This document shows positions 1 to 7,857 of a stretch of DNA of 20,608 bases, one piece after another. Made by a program: the position numbers and the translations under genes. The DNA lies in assembly GCA_052173415.1 (NCBI GenBank), contig JBQMYQ010000035.1, forward strand, positions 1 to 20,608, given 5' to 3'. This DNA comes from Wolinella sp052173415 (GTDB lineage: Bacteria; Campylobacterota; Campylobacteria; Campylobacterales; Helicobacteraceae). The stretch's first letter is position 1; every line of letters begins with the position of its first letter. The notes under the pieces were generated by a model. It was not told the DNA's origin. It was given only the letters and a program-made list of their open reading frames with translations, and did not search any database.

Positions 1-49
1 TCTAATAAATTACAAAGAAAGTATCGCAAAAGTTATGACTCACTTAAGA

Positions 50-55
50 TATAAT
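50..55 (+). promoter_or_regulatory. Probable -10 box upstream of uvrD
   Basis: A perfect TATAAT lies about 30 bases before the uvrD start codon. No clear TTGACA box is visible at the usual distance, which fits Helicobacter sigma-70 promoters, where the -35 box is often replaced by AT-rich periodicity. The remaining bases of 1-83 show no gene that I can support. Confidence 0.5.
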
Positions 56-83
56 CCAACAAAACATTTACTTTGGGACTTTC

Positions 84-2129
84 ATGAAACAACATTTTTT
101 AGACGAACTTAACCCAACCCAAAGGGAAGCCGCGACGCAAATTGATGGTCCTTTGCTAATTCTTGCTGGGGCAGGAAGCGGCAAAACTAAAACCATCACG
201 ACGCGACTGGCTTATCTTATTGAGGAAGTGGGGATTCCGCCCGCAAATACTCTCACGCTGACTTTTACAAATAAAGCGGCGGCAGAGATGCGTGAGCGCG
301 CGCTAAAACTTATTCAAAAGCGTGAAATGCACCCGCCTTTATTATGCACGTTTCATAAGTTTGGACTTATTTTCTTAAAATTTTATATCACAAGAATCGG
401 GCGGAAGAATAACTTTGTGCTTATTGATAGCGACGATAGAAAGAAGATTATAAAAAATATCAACGATGAACTTCCGATAGGATTTGTTGATAGTGAAATT
501 TCACGTATGAAAAATTGGCTCATCTCGCCGAGTGAGGCATTGACAAGTGCGCAAGATAAAAATTATAAACTAATTGCTTCAATATACGAAAAATATGAAG
601 AGTTTTTGCGCGAAAAAAATATGGTGGATTTTGATGATCTTTTAGTGCTTACGCTTAAAATTTTAGAGTCCGACTCTGTATTGTGCAATGAGATGAGTCA
701 AAAATATCAATACATTATGGTTGATGAATATCAAGATAGTAATGAATTGCAGTATAAACTCTTGCAAAAGCTCTGTTCTACGCATAAAAATCTCTGTGTC
801 GTGGGTGATGATGACCAGAGTATTTATGGCTGGCGTGGGGCAAATGTTCATCATATTTTAAACTTTTCTGATCACTTTAAAGGGGCAAAAGTAATCAAAC
901 TTGAAGAGAATTATCGCTCTACAAAACCTATACTAGATGCGGCAAATTCTCTAATTGAATTTAACAAAGGACGTTTGGGAAAAAAGCTAATAAGCGTAAA
1001 AGGAAGTGGAAAAGGTGTAGAAATTTTAGAGTCCAGCGATGAGACAGAAGAGACGCGCAGGATTGCTAATAAAGTGCGTATTTTGCTTGATGAGGGCGCA
1101 GATCCTAGCGATATTGCCGTGCTGTTTCGCCTCAATGCACTTTCTCGCTCGCTAGAAGAGGCGTTTAATCGTGCAAAAATCCCTTACAAACTCGTAGGCG
1201 CAGTGCGATTTTATGAGCGCAGCGAGATTAAGGATATTCTAAGCTATTTTCGCCTCGTGGTCAATCCGCATGATGATTTTTCCCTCGCGCGGGTGATTAA
1301 CCGCCCTAAGCGTGGGATTGGGAAAACAACGCAAGATAAGATTTTACTACATGCAGAGCGCACGGGTTTATCAGTGTTTGAACTCTTAAATAGGGGAGAA
1401 TTCAAGGAGATTTTGAGCGCGAAAAACATTGCGACATTGACGGGATTTTTTGCCATAATTGAGGAGCTTCGCGCAGTTTTGGAGGAATCGACCTTGCGAT
1501 TTTTAGATCGCTTCGAGGAGCTTATCGAGCTTAAAGAGCACTTTGACAACCCCAAAGATACGATTGATCGCGTTTCAAATATTGAAGAATTTTACGGTGT
1601 GTTTCGCGATTTTGTTTTGAATAACCCGCTCGCAACTCTTGAGGATTTTCTGAATGATTTATCCTTAAGGAGCGATCAGGACGAGATGAGCGAGAGTTTT
1701 GTCTCGTGCATGAGCGTGCATGCAGCCAAGGGGCTTGAGTTTGAGCATCTTTTTGTGATCGGGTTTGAGGAGGGATTTTTCCCTATGATCCGTGAAGGGA
1801 GTGATCTTGAGGAGGAGCGCAGGCTCGGATATGTCGCTTTTACGCGGGCGAAAAGCTCACTGTGTGTGAGTTATGTCCATTCGCGCTTTTACAAAGGGCG
1901 GCGCACTGAGCTTTTGAAGTCTCGATTCCTCAAAGAAGCGGGGCTTGTGGAGGGGAGCTTGACGCTAGAGAAGCGGAGTAACTTCAAAAAGGGCGATCTG
2001 GTCGTGCATAAAATCTTTGGAATCGGGCGTGTGAACGAGGTTCAAAGCGCAGGCAAGGAGTATAAGCTTAAGATTAATTTTTCTGGAATGGTGCGTGAGA
2101 TCCTCTCCTCGTATGTGCTTAAAGCATAG
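84..2129 (+). CDS. uvrD: UvrD/PcrA-type 3'-5' DNA helicase
   Basis: Superfamily 1A ATP-dependent DNA helicase that unwinds DNA in nucleotide excision and mismatch repair and removes recombinase filaments. At 681 aa it has the length I recall for H. pylori UvrD. The motifs appear in order: Walker A GAGSGKT (residues about 29-35), the Walker B region VDEYQDS (about 212-218), motif III GDDDQSIYGWRGA, motif IV LEENYRS, motif V SVHAAKGLEFEHLF and motif VI RRLGYVAFTRAK. The C-terminal tail (KKGDLVVHKIFGIGRV) matches the basic tail of the family. The ATG start lies downstream of a TATAAT box but has only a weak ribosome site. The first half of the gene is clearly more AT-rich than the second: by hand, GC is 27% at 541-600 and 45% at 1741-1800. 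That could reflect recombination within the gene. The product call is very secure. Confidence 0.97.
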   Translation: MKQHFLDELNPTQREAATQIDGPLLILAGAGSGKTKTITTRLAYLIEEVGIPPANTLTLTFTNKAAAEMRERALKLIQKREMHPPLLCTFHKFGLIFLKFYITRIGRKNNFVLIDSDDRKKIIKNINDELPIGFVDSEISRMKNWLISPSEALTSAQDKNYKLIASIYEKYEEFLREKNMVDFDDLLVLTLKILESDSVLCNEMSQKYQYIMVDEYQDSNELQYKLLQKLCSTHKNLCVVGDDDQSIYGWRGANVHHILNFSDHFKGAKVIKLEENYRSTKPILDAANSLIEFNKGRLGKKLISVKGSGKGVEILESSDETEETRRIANKVRILLDEGADPSDIAVLFRLNALSRSLEEAFNRAKIPYKLVGAVRFYERSEIKDILSYFRLVVNPHDDFSLARVINRPKRGIGKTTQDKILLHAERTGLSVFELLNRGEFKEILSAKNIATLTGFFAIIEELRAVLEESTLRFLDRFEELIELKEHFDNPKDTIDRVSNIEEFYGVFRDFVLNNPLATLEDFLNDLSLRSDQDEMSESFVSCMSVHAAKGLEFEHLFVIGFEEGFFPMIREGSDLEEERRLGYVAFTRAKSSLCVSYVHSRFYKGRRTELLKSRFLKEAGLVEGSLTLEKRSNFKKGDLVVHKIFGIGRVNEVQSAGKEYKLKINFSGMVREILSSYVLKA

Positions 2130-2272
2130 ACTGGGAATCCAAGTGGGAATCGGGCAAAAGACAAGAGGCGGGAATCTACACGGAATGGTGCGCGAATTCC
2201 GCTAGGAATCGTGCAAAATGGTTAAAACATCATAAGATGAGCGAGTAAATTTTGGAGCAAATTAAAGAAGCG
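2130..2272. repeat. Intergenic cluster of GGAATC motifs
   Basis: The spacer between uvrD and truB contains four exact GGAATC copies on the + strand, starting at 2134, 2146, 2171 and 2205, plus near matches (CGGAATGG and GAATTCCGC) between them. The spacing is irregular, so this is not a tandem repeat. The same hexamer is over-represented throughout the window. No promoter or hairpin terminator is obvious here. Confidence 0.6.
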
Positions 2273-3100
2273 ATGAAAGAGAATGCCATTTTTGTTGGGA
2301 AAAAGCCCATTTTTATGAGCTCAAATCGTTATTTGCAGCACCTTAAACATCGCTTTGGCGTAAAAAAAGCCGGCTACAGTGGCACGCTCGATCCTTTTGC
2401 TACAGGCGTGCTGATCGTGGCATTTGGGGGCTATACGAGGCTTTTTGAGCACATTATTCAAGAGCCAAAAATCTATCGTGCGACGCTGTGGCTTGGACTT
2501 TTAAGTGATTCCCTTGATATTGAGAGGGTGCTTAGCGTGCAGATTCTCGCACCTTTTAAAGAGGGGAAAATCGCTCAGGTAATGGAGGCTCTTGAGGGCG
2601 AAATTGAATACACGCCCCCAAAATATTGTGCCAAAAAAATTGGCGGAAAACGCGCCTATGAGCTTGCGCGCGAGGGTAGGGCAGTGGAGCTAGAGCGGAG
2701 TAAAATGTCCGTTTCTTCGCTAAAAATGCTCAACTATTCTCATCCGTTTGTCCATTTTGAGGCAAAAGTGAGCAAGGGGGCGTATGTGCGCAGTTTGGGC
2801 GCGATGATTGCCCGTGAGCTTGGCTGTGAGGGTGCGTTAAGCAGTCTTACGCGCGTGAGTGAGGGAGGGCTTGTTTTTGAGGATTATAAGCCTCTTGATC
2901 CACTCGCTCTAATCCCCTATCCTAGGCTATTTTTGCCTTATCTAAAAGAGCACATGGCACAGGGGAGGAAGCTTGGTGTATCTTGTCTTGGGAATCTTGA
3001 TGAGGGCAGGTATATAGTGGAATTTGAGGAAACTTTCTCTATAATAGAAGTCAAAGCGGGGCGGGTCACCTACCTGCTCAATAGGATGGAAAAATGTTGA
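2273..3100 (+). CDS. truB: tRNA pseudouridine-55 synthase
   Basis: Converts U55 in the T-loop of nearly all elongator tRNAs to pseudouridine, acting in the cytoplasm. The catalytic motif is clear: GYSGTLDPFATGVL, whose Asp is the nucleophile, about 45 residues in. The N-terminal KKPIFMSSNRYLQHLK segment, the PPKYCAKKIGGKRAYELAR segment and the SKGAYVRSLGAMIARELG motif are all typical of TruB. From the chosen ATG the protein is 275 aa, close to the short Helicobacter form. An in-frame TTG at 2252 would add seven residues. I prefer the ATG because family members begin only a few residues before the conserved KP motif, but neither start has a convincing ribosome site. The 3' end overlaps csrA by seven bases, implying translational coupling. 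Confidence 0.94.
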   Translation: MKENAIFVGKKPIFMSSNRYLQHLKHRFGVKKAGYSGTLDPFATGVLIVAFGGYTRLFEHIIQEPKIYRATLWLGLLSDSLDIERVLSVQILAPFKEGKIAQVMEALEGEIEYTPPKYCAKKIGGKRAYELAREGRAVELERSKMSVSSLKMLNYSHPFVHFEAKVSKGAYVRSLGAMIARELGCEGALSSLTRVSEGGLVFEDYKPLDPLALIPYPRLFLPYLKEHMAQGRKLGVSCLGNLDEGRYIVEFEETFSIIEVKAGRVTYLLNRMEKC

Positions 3101-3327
3101 TTTTATCAAGGAAAGAGGAGGAGAGCATCGTCATTGGTGATGAAGTGGTCATCAAGGTGATCTCAATTGACAAAGGGAGCGTGAAGCTCGGATTTGAAGC
3201 GCCTCCACACATGTTGATTTTGCGCGAGGAGCTCAAAGAGGCGATCGCTAGTGAGAATCTCAAGGCTTCAGGTGAGGGAGGTGATTTGCAATCCCTTGCG
3301 CTCATCTCTCAAAAGATTAAAAAGTAG
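3094..3327 (+). CDS. csrA: CsrA carbon storage / flagellin translation regulator
   Basis: Small dimeric RNA-binding protein that blocks translation by binding GGA motifs near ribosome sites. In Campylobacterota it is known to act with FliW in controlling flagellin synthesis. The hallmark N-terminus MLILSRKEEESIVIGDEV is intact, with the RNA-contacting Leu4/Arg6 strand, and so is the APPHMLILREEL segment that carries the second conserved Arg. At 77 aa it is longer than the roughly 61 aa of E. coli CsrA. The extra residues form a polar C-terminal tail (from about ENLKASGEGG), as in other Helicobacter and Campylobacter CsrAs. The start overlaps the end of truB (ATGTTGA), and ispE follows after six bases, so the gene is inside a co-translated operon. 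Confidence 0.95.
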   Translation: MLILSRKEEESIVIGDEVVIKVISIDKGSVKLGFEAPPHMLILREELKEAIASENLKASGEGGDLQSLALISQKIKK

Positions 3328-3333
3328 CCTAAT

Positions 3334-4116
3334 ATGCGCCCTTTTCGCTCGTATGCAAAGATTAATCTTTTTTTAAAAATTATAGGCACGCGGGGCGATT
3401 ATCATGAGCTTGTGTCGCGTTTTTGGCGCATAGATTCGCTCTATGATACGCTCATATGGCTGGAGGGGTGCGAGAGTTTTACGGTGCGTGGAAAGTTCTC
3501 TTGTGAGATGAGACAAAATAGTATTTACAAAGCTAAAGAGGCTTTGATTCCCCATTTAAGTAGCACACAAAAGCGCGAGCTGGAGCAGCTTGGGGTCTCT
3601 GTAGAGAAGCATATTCCCGAGGGAGCGGGGCTTGGGGGTGGGAGTAGCAATGCAGCAACTTTTCTCCTCATGGTAATTGAGCGTTTTAATCTTAGGCTAA
3701 GTCTTGAGGAGCTCGCGGGAATCGGCGCGCGCGTGGGGGCAGATGTCCCGTTTTTTATCTTTGGATACAAAAGCGCGAATGTTTTTGGGATTGGCGAGCA
3801 TGTCAAAGAGGTGCGCGAGATTCCCGCAAGAGTAGAGCTTTTTACCCCGCCTTTGGAGATTAATACGGGGGCGGTTTATCGCCATTTTCGGCGCGAGATT
3901 TTAGGGAATCTTGACCTAAACAAGCAGGCAAAAACGGCAGAGGAGCTGTGCGAATACAAAGGAAGCGAGATTTTAGAGCACCCCGATCCGCTAACGCTAA
4001 ATGACCTCTATCCTGCGGCACTTGCATGCGATCCGAGCCTCAGAGAGTATGCTTTGCCCGGGCGGTTTTTTAGCGGGAGTGGGAGCACCTTTTTTGCCAA
4101 AAGGCGGGAATCGTAG
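3334..4116 (+). CDS. ispE: 4-diphosphocytidyl-2-C-methyl-D-erythritol kinase
   Basis: GHMP-family kinase that phosphorylates the 2-hydroxyl of CDP-ME in the non-mevalonate (MEP) pathway to isoprenoids. The visible signatures are SYAKINLFLKI near the N-terminus with the active-site Lys, the glycine-rich ATP loop PEGAGLGGGSSNAATF (about 95-110), the catalytic Asp in GADVPFFIFG (about 135), and the C-terminal GHMP motif FFSGSGSTFF. At 260 aa it is slightly short for the family but complete, as in H. pylori. It starts six bases after csrA, and its stop codon directly abuts the smpB ATG with no gap. The ribosome site is weak, so translation is probably coupled to csrA. Confidence 0.95.
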   Translation: MRPFRSYAKINLFLKIIGTRGDYHELVSRFWRIDSLYDTLIWLEGCESFTVRGKFSCEMRQNSIYKAKEALIPHLSSTQKRELEQLGVSVEKHIPEGAGLGGGSSNAATFLLMVIERFNLRLSLEELAGIGARVGADVPFFIFGYKSANVFGIGEHVKEVREIPARVELFTPPLEINTGAVYRHFRREILGNLDLNKQAKTAEELCEYKGSEILEHPDPLTLNDLYPAALACDPSLREYALPGRFFSGSGSTFFAKRRES

Positions 4117-4569
4117 ATGGCAAAAGCGGTCGCGAATAACAAAAAAGCCTTTTTTGATTTTCACATTTTAGAGCGATTTGAGGCGGGAATCATGCTTAGT
4201 GGCAGTGAAGTGAAGGCGATCCGTGCGGGTAGAGTGAATCTGAAAGATAGCTTTGTGAAAATCATTAAAAGCGAGGCATTTTTGTTGAATGCTCACATAT
4301 CTCATCTCGAGACGACCAATCCGCATTACAAGCCCGATGAGAGGCGTGCCAGGAAGCTTCTGCTCCATCGTGCACAGATTGATAAGCTCACAGGGAAAGT
4401 CTCCACAGAGGGTATGAGTATCGTCGCGCTTTCACTCTATTTTAATAAGCGAAATCGCGCTAAAATCGAAATTGCCCTCGCAAAAGGGAAAAATCTGCAT
4501 GACAAGCGAGAGACGCTCAAACGTCGCATTCAAGAGCGTGAAGCGCGAAGTGCGCTAAAGGAGTATTAA
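4117..4569 (+). CDS. smpB: SsrA-binding protein SmpB
   Basis: Binds tmRNA and delivers it to stalled ribosomes for trans-translation. The 150-aa length is typical. The conserved pieces are the N-terminal NKKAFFDFHILERFEAGIML strand, SGSEVKAIRAGRVNLKDSF, HISHLETTNPHYKPDERRAR, RKLLLHRAQIDKL, and the basic C-terminal tail AKGKNLHDKRETLKRR, which enters the decoding centre. The ATG follows the ispE stop codon with no intervening base. smpB beside exbB also occurs in H. pylori as I recall, so the neighbourhood is probably ancestral. The tmRNA itself is not in this window. Confidence 0.96.
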   Translation: MAKAVANNKKAFFDFHILERFEAGIMLSGSEVKAIRAGRVNLKDSFVKIIKSEAFLLNAHISHLETTNPHYKPDERRARKLLLHRAQIDKLTGKVSTEGMSIVALSLYFNKRNRAKIEIALAKGKNLHDKRETLKRRIQEREARSALKEY

Positions 4570-4713
4570 ATGCAATATTTTGAATACATTTTTGCTACGG
4601 TCGTGACGGTGGCGGTTTTTTGGTTTTTTTATTCAAGGAGCAAAAAGGAGGAGCAACGGCTCAAGCGCGATAATGTGATTAGCAATTTTGGCTTTAAGAG
4701 CTTCAAAAGGTAA
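4570..4713 (+). CDS. Small single-span membrane protein upstream of exbB (47 aa)
   Basis: A 47-codon frame fills the gap between smpB and exbB exactly: the ATG follows the smpB stop codon at once, and its TAA is three bases before the exbB ATG. The sequence starts MQYFEYIFATVVTVAVFWFF, giving one hydrophobic span (about residues 5-21). A strongly charged, mostly basic tail follows (SRSKKEEQRLKRDN ... FKSFKR), predicting a short N-terminus outside and a cytoplasmic C-terminus. A possible ribosome site (GCTAAAGGAG) sits at the end of smpB, about four bases upstream. I do not recognise a family. Its tight packing and membrane character support a real gene, perhaps an accessory to ExbBD. A similarly built 50-aa protein precedes the ZorA-like gene downstream. 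Confidence 0.7.
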   Translation: MQYFEYIFATVVTVAVFWFFYSRSKKEEQRLKRDNVISNFGFKSFKR

Positions 4714-4716
4714 CCA

Positions 4717-5208
4717 ATGGAGCGCTATTTAAAGCTACTTGATTATGGTGTCTTTGCAATCTTGGGAATCCTAAGCGTAATTGCGGTGTGGGCGAGTATC
4801 GAGCGGCTACTTTTTTACCGCACGATACGGGTGGATTCCTACACGCACCGCAAAGAGCTTGAGATTGATCTCACAAAACGCCTAACCATCATCACTACAA
4901 TCGGCTCGAATGCTCCGTATGTGGGGCTTTTGGGGACGATTTTTGGAATCATGCTCACATTTTATCGGATCGGAGAGAACAACCCAGTAGATTCCGCTAA
5001 GATTATGCAGGGGTTGGCACTCGCGCTCATAGCGACTGCGCTAGGACTTTGCGTAGCGATCCCTGCGGTGATTTTCTATAATCTTTTGGTGCGAAAGAGC
5101 GAAGTTTTGCTCGCAAAATGGGACATTTATCAAGATCTAAACACACAAGAGAGTTCCGCTCATGAAGCGGAATCCACACAGGATGTGCATGATACAAAAG
5201 AAGATTGA
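4717..5208 (+). CDS. exbB: ExbB/TolQ-type proton channel subunit
   Basis: Inner-membrane subunit of the ExbBD motor, which uses the proton gradient to energise TonB and outer-membrane uptake of iron, nickel or other ligands. It is 163 aa with the expected three spans: about residues 10-30, 64-83 (YVGLLGTIFGIMLTFYR, the hallmark TolQ/ExbB motif) and 95-120 (GLALALIATALGLCVAIPAV, the conserved pore-lining helix). The C-terminal tail is short and acidic. ExbD overlaps its 3' end, indicating coupled translation and a balanced complex. No tonB gene is visible nearby in the window, so TonB is presumably encoded elsewhere. Assignment to ExbB rather than TolQ rests on the short length and the Helicobacter gene order. 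Confidence 0.9.
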   Translation: MERYLKLLDYGVFAILGILSVIAVWASIERLLFYRTIRVDSYTHRKELEIDLTKRLTIITTIGSNAPYVGLLGTIFGIMLTFYRIGENNPVDSAKIMQGLALALIATALGLCVAIPAVIFYNLLVRKSEVLLAKWDIYQDLNTQESSAHEAESTQDVHDTKED

Positions 5209-5569
5209 GGGCATCAATATTGTCCCATTCGTTGATATTATGTTGGTGTTGCTTGTCGTGGTGCTGATGAGTGCTACATTTGTGTCTCGGGGGTCGATTC
5301 CTGTGAATTTGCCCCGCGCTGAGAGCGAGCTTGAGGATAAATCTTTGCAAGAGCGAGAGGTAACGATTCGCGCTAATGGCGAGCTCTATTTTGAGGGTAA
5401 AATGGCGAGCCTTGATACAATAGGGCAGCGCATTGGCAAGCTAGACAAGGAGACACACATCGTGATCCGTGCTGATGCACTCAGCCCCCTAGAACATCTT
5501 GTGGCACTTCTTGGAGTGTTACAAGGCGTGGGAATCGATAATATCTCAATCATCACACAAAAACCTTGA
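5189..5569 (+). CDS. exbD: ExbD/TolR-type motor subunit
   Basis: Partner of ExbB, with one N-terminal membrane helix carrying the proton-relaying Asp and a small periplasmic domain. The motif INIVPFVDIMLVLLVVVLM is near-perfect for ExbD/TolR, and the Asp of VDIML is the expected functional residue. The periplasmic part (VNLPRAESE ... VTIRANGELYFEG ... HIVIRADALSPLEHLVALL) follows the usual ExbD pattern. I chose the ATG at 5189 (126 aa), because an ACAGGA ribosome site lies five bases before it and family members begin close to this point. Upstream in-frame ATGs at 5162 and 5183 are alternatives. It overlaps exbB by 20 bases. A 50-aa membrane protein begins 24 bases downstream. Confidence 0.9.
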   Translation: MIQKKIEGINIVPFVDIMLVLLVVVLMSATFVSRGSIPVNLPRAESELEDKSLQEREVTIRANGELYFEGKMASLDTIGQRIGKLDKETHIVIRADALSPLEHLVALLGVLQGVGIDNISIITQKP

Positions 5570-5593
5570 AAACACCTACGCAAAGGAGCGTCT

Positions 5594-5746
5594 ATGCGAA
5601 TGGATTATGATATAGGCACGATAATATCGGCGTTTGTAACATTTGGCATTATCATGTTGATTGTGCGTTTTTATCTGAAGTTTGTCGCATCCAAGCGTCC
5701 TACTATCCAGCGTCCTGAGTGGATGCGAGATGAAAGGGGTGAGTGA
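5594..5746 (+). CDS. Small single-span membrane protein upstream of the zorA-like gene (50 aa)
   Basis: A 50-codon frame fills the space between exbD and the zorA-like gene. It has a good ribosome site (AAAGGAG, about six bases before the ATG), and its stop codon is two bases before the next gene's ATG. It begins MRMDYDIGTIISAFVTFGII, continues hydrophobic to about residue 31, then ends in a charged tail (SKRPTIQRPEWMRDERGE). This predicts one membrane helix with a cytoplasmic C-terminus. I do not recognise the family, and the resemblance to the 47-aa protein before exbB is in size and topology rather than clear sequence identity. Position suggests an accessory or assembly subunit of the downstream motor, which is an inference. 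Confidence 0.72.
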   Translation: MRMDYDIGTIISAFVTFGIIMLIVRFYLKFVASKRPTIQRPEWMRDERGE

Positions 5747-5748
5747 TT

Positions 5749-7857
5749 ATGGGGCTTGGAGTGTGGATTAATATTCTTTTTACCCTAGCGATGGGTGCGC
5801 TGGCATTGGCTGATTATCGCACGTTTGCGACCCCTAGACATCGGGATTTTAAGTCTATTATCATGAGCACAGGCGTATTGGGGACGTTTGTGGGGATTTT
5901 TGTCGGATTACTTGATTTTGACACACTTAAAATCGAGGAATCCGTCCCCTTGCTCCTTGAGGGTTTGAAGGTCGCTTTTTATACTTCAATCGTGGGAATG
6001 GGTTTGGCGATTTTGCTCTCAGTGATCCAAAAAAGCAAAAATGTCAAAAGCGACACACAGGCAACTACGGACTATTTTTTGCGTCAAGCTTCAAAACTTA
6101 ATTTACTTGAATCGCTCCCTAAAATCGTCAATATTTTTGAGCAACAGAGCCGATTCCTAGAAGCAATGCAAGAAGGCAAAGAGCAGCAACACAGGCATCT
6201 TTGTGAGCTTTTGGAATTGCGTTTTGGCGAAATCAGGACAGCACTGGAAGCAGCGATTAAGCAGCTTGCGCATGGGGCATCTCAGGAGATTGTAAGTGCG
6301 CTAGAGGCGGTTATTAGGGACTTTAATAAAAATTTAAGTGAGCAATTTGGTGATAATTTTAAGGAGCTCAACGCCGCGACATTAAAAATGCTCTCATGGC
6401 AGGAAAATTACAAAAGTAGCATTGAAGCAATTGAGAGGAATCTTGCTCTCTCTCAAAGTGCATTAGAAAGCAGTAGCCACTCCTTGGAGAAGATTCATAA
6501 AACTAATAGTGAGGTGCGAGAATTTTACAAAGAGCTAGGCGAGCTAATCCATACATATAAGCAGCAAAATAGCGAGCTTAGCATGCATTTAGAGAGTTTT
6601 TCTATGCTTAGAGAGAGGGCTCAGGCGGGTATAGAGGAGCTAAATGAATTTTTTAATAGTTCAAATGAGCATCTAAAATCTTTAAGTATTCATGTGAGTG
6701 AGAGCTTCCAAAAGACGCAGGAATCGCTCCTAGAGAGTGGTCGATTCCTGCAAGAGGAGAGTCACAAAGAGGTTGGAGCATTGCTTGAGGGTGTGAGAGA
6801 GGCTCATGTAGGAGTAAATGAGACATTTATCGCCCAAAGTGGCGAGCTTAGCGACTATATCAAGGAGGAGATGACGCATTCGCGTGCTGAAGTGGGCGAG
6901 CAACTGCACGCGCTAAAGAGTGATTTTGGCGAGTTTGTTTTGCTCCTTAAGACAAGCTTAGCCGATCGCTCAAATGAAGTGTTTAACGCACTTCAAAAGA
7001 GTGTCCAAGAGACACAAGAACACTTAAGCACACAAGAGCGTATCTATAAAGAGCGAGGAATCGAGCTTTTTAGCGCGCTTTTAGCACGTTTTGAGGAGTT
7101 AAGCGTGGAGATTGCGCAGGGTAATAGTGAAAAAATAGAAGAGATTTCTTCACGCGCCAGAGGCTTTTTTGAGGAATTTACAGCACAGTGGCAGGGCGAT
7201 CATGAACGCTTAAAAGAGGCGTTCTTTGCCTCAAATGGAGAGATTAAAGGGAGTTTTGAAGCGATGAGTAGGCATGCGGGAGCGCAGCTAGAGCTTCTTG
7301 TGCAAAACTTAAAAGAGGGCGTTTCTGAGACAAAACAGAGTATCACGAAGGCTAATGAGACGCTTGCACATGGGACTTTGGAGCTTCTACAAACTCATCA
7401 AAAATCACAATTTAAGCTCTTTGGCGAGAGTGTAAGCTCTATCAGCGGACACCTTGTAGAGCTTGAGGAGGGGGCGCAAAAATCACTCAAGAATCTTGCG
7501 CTTGAATACATGAGGCTTTTGCAAAAGATTACCAAAGAGAGTGTCCAACTCCCTAAAGAAGCGAGTATGACGATGATTAGTGAGTTTGAAACACTTCAAA
7601 AAGAGGTGCTTGGAGGTATTCATGCGACCAATCAGACACTTCTTAAGAATCGGCGTGAAATTGAGGGGCTTCTTTCGCTCTTTGCAGAGAACATTCAACA
7701 ATCCCTCGATCATAACAATGCAATGAATCGCGACCTTACAGCTTCGCTCAAGGAGCTTGATGGCGCATTAGAGGGTATGATAAATAATTTCAAGCGTGAT
7801 TATGAGTGGTTTTTACGACGCATTCGCGAGCTCATCGGTAGCAGATCGGCATTTTAA
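5749..7857 (+). CDS. ZorA-like MotA/TolQ/ExbB-family protein with long coiled-coil tail
   Basis: Membrane stator subunit of the MotA/ExbB superfamily with an unusually long tail. From the ATG at 5749 (702 aa) there are three spans: about 4-22, 38-55 and 74-93. The second carries STGVLGTFVGIFVGLLDFD and the third EGLKVAFYTSIVGMGLAILL, both hallmark sequences of the family. After residue 95 come some 600 residues of charged, heptad-like helix rich in Glu, Ser, Leu and Gln, which should project into the cytoplasm. Three spans, a roughly 700-aa length, a long tail and an adjacent MotB/OmpA partner match ZorA of Zorya defence systems. An alternative GTG start at 5743 overlaps the previous stop codon. 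Plain ExbB, TolQ or MotA is unlikely because none has such a tail. The proton- or sodium-channel role is inferred from the family. No ZorC, ZorD or ZorE gene follows. Confidence 0.82.
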   Translation: MGLGVWINILFTLAMGALALADYRTFATPRHRDFKSIIMSTGVLGTFVGIFVGLLDFDTLKIEESVPLLLEGLKVAFYTSIVGMGLAILLSVIQKSKNVKSDTQATTDYFLRQASKLNLLESLPKIVNIFEQQSRFLEAMQEGKEQQHRHLCELLELRFGEIRTALEAAIKQLAHGASQEIVSALEAVIRDFNKNLSEQFGDNFKELNAATLKMLSWQENYKSSIEAIERNLALSQSALESSSHSLEKIHKTNSEVREFYKELGELIHTYKQQNSELSMHLESFSMLRERAQAGIEELNEFFNSSNEHLKSLSIHVSESFQKTQESLLESGRFLQEESHKEVGALLEGVREAHVGVNETFIAQSGELSDYIKEEMTHSRAEVGEQLHALKSDFGEFVLLLKTSLADRSNEVFNALQKSVQETQEHLSTQERIYKERGIELFSALLARFEELSVEIAQGNSEKIEEISSRARGFFEEFTAQWQGDHERLKEAFFASNGEIKGSFEAMSRHAGAQLELLVQNLKEGVSETKQSITKANETLAHGTLELLQTHQKSQFKLFGESVSSISGHLVELEEGAQKSLKNLALEYMRLLQKITKESVQLPKEASMTMISEFETLQKEVLGGIHATNQTLLKNRREIEGLLSLFAENIQQSLDHNNAMNRDLTASLKELDGALEGMINNFKRDYEWFLRRIRELIGSRSAF

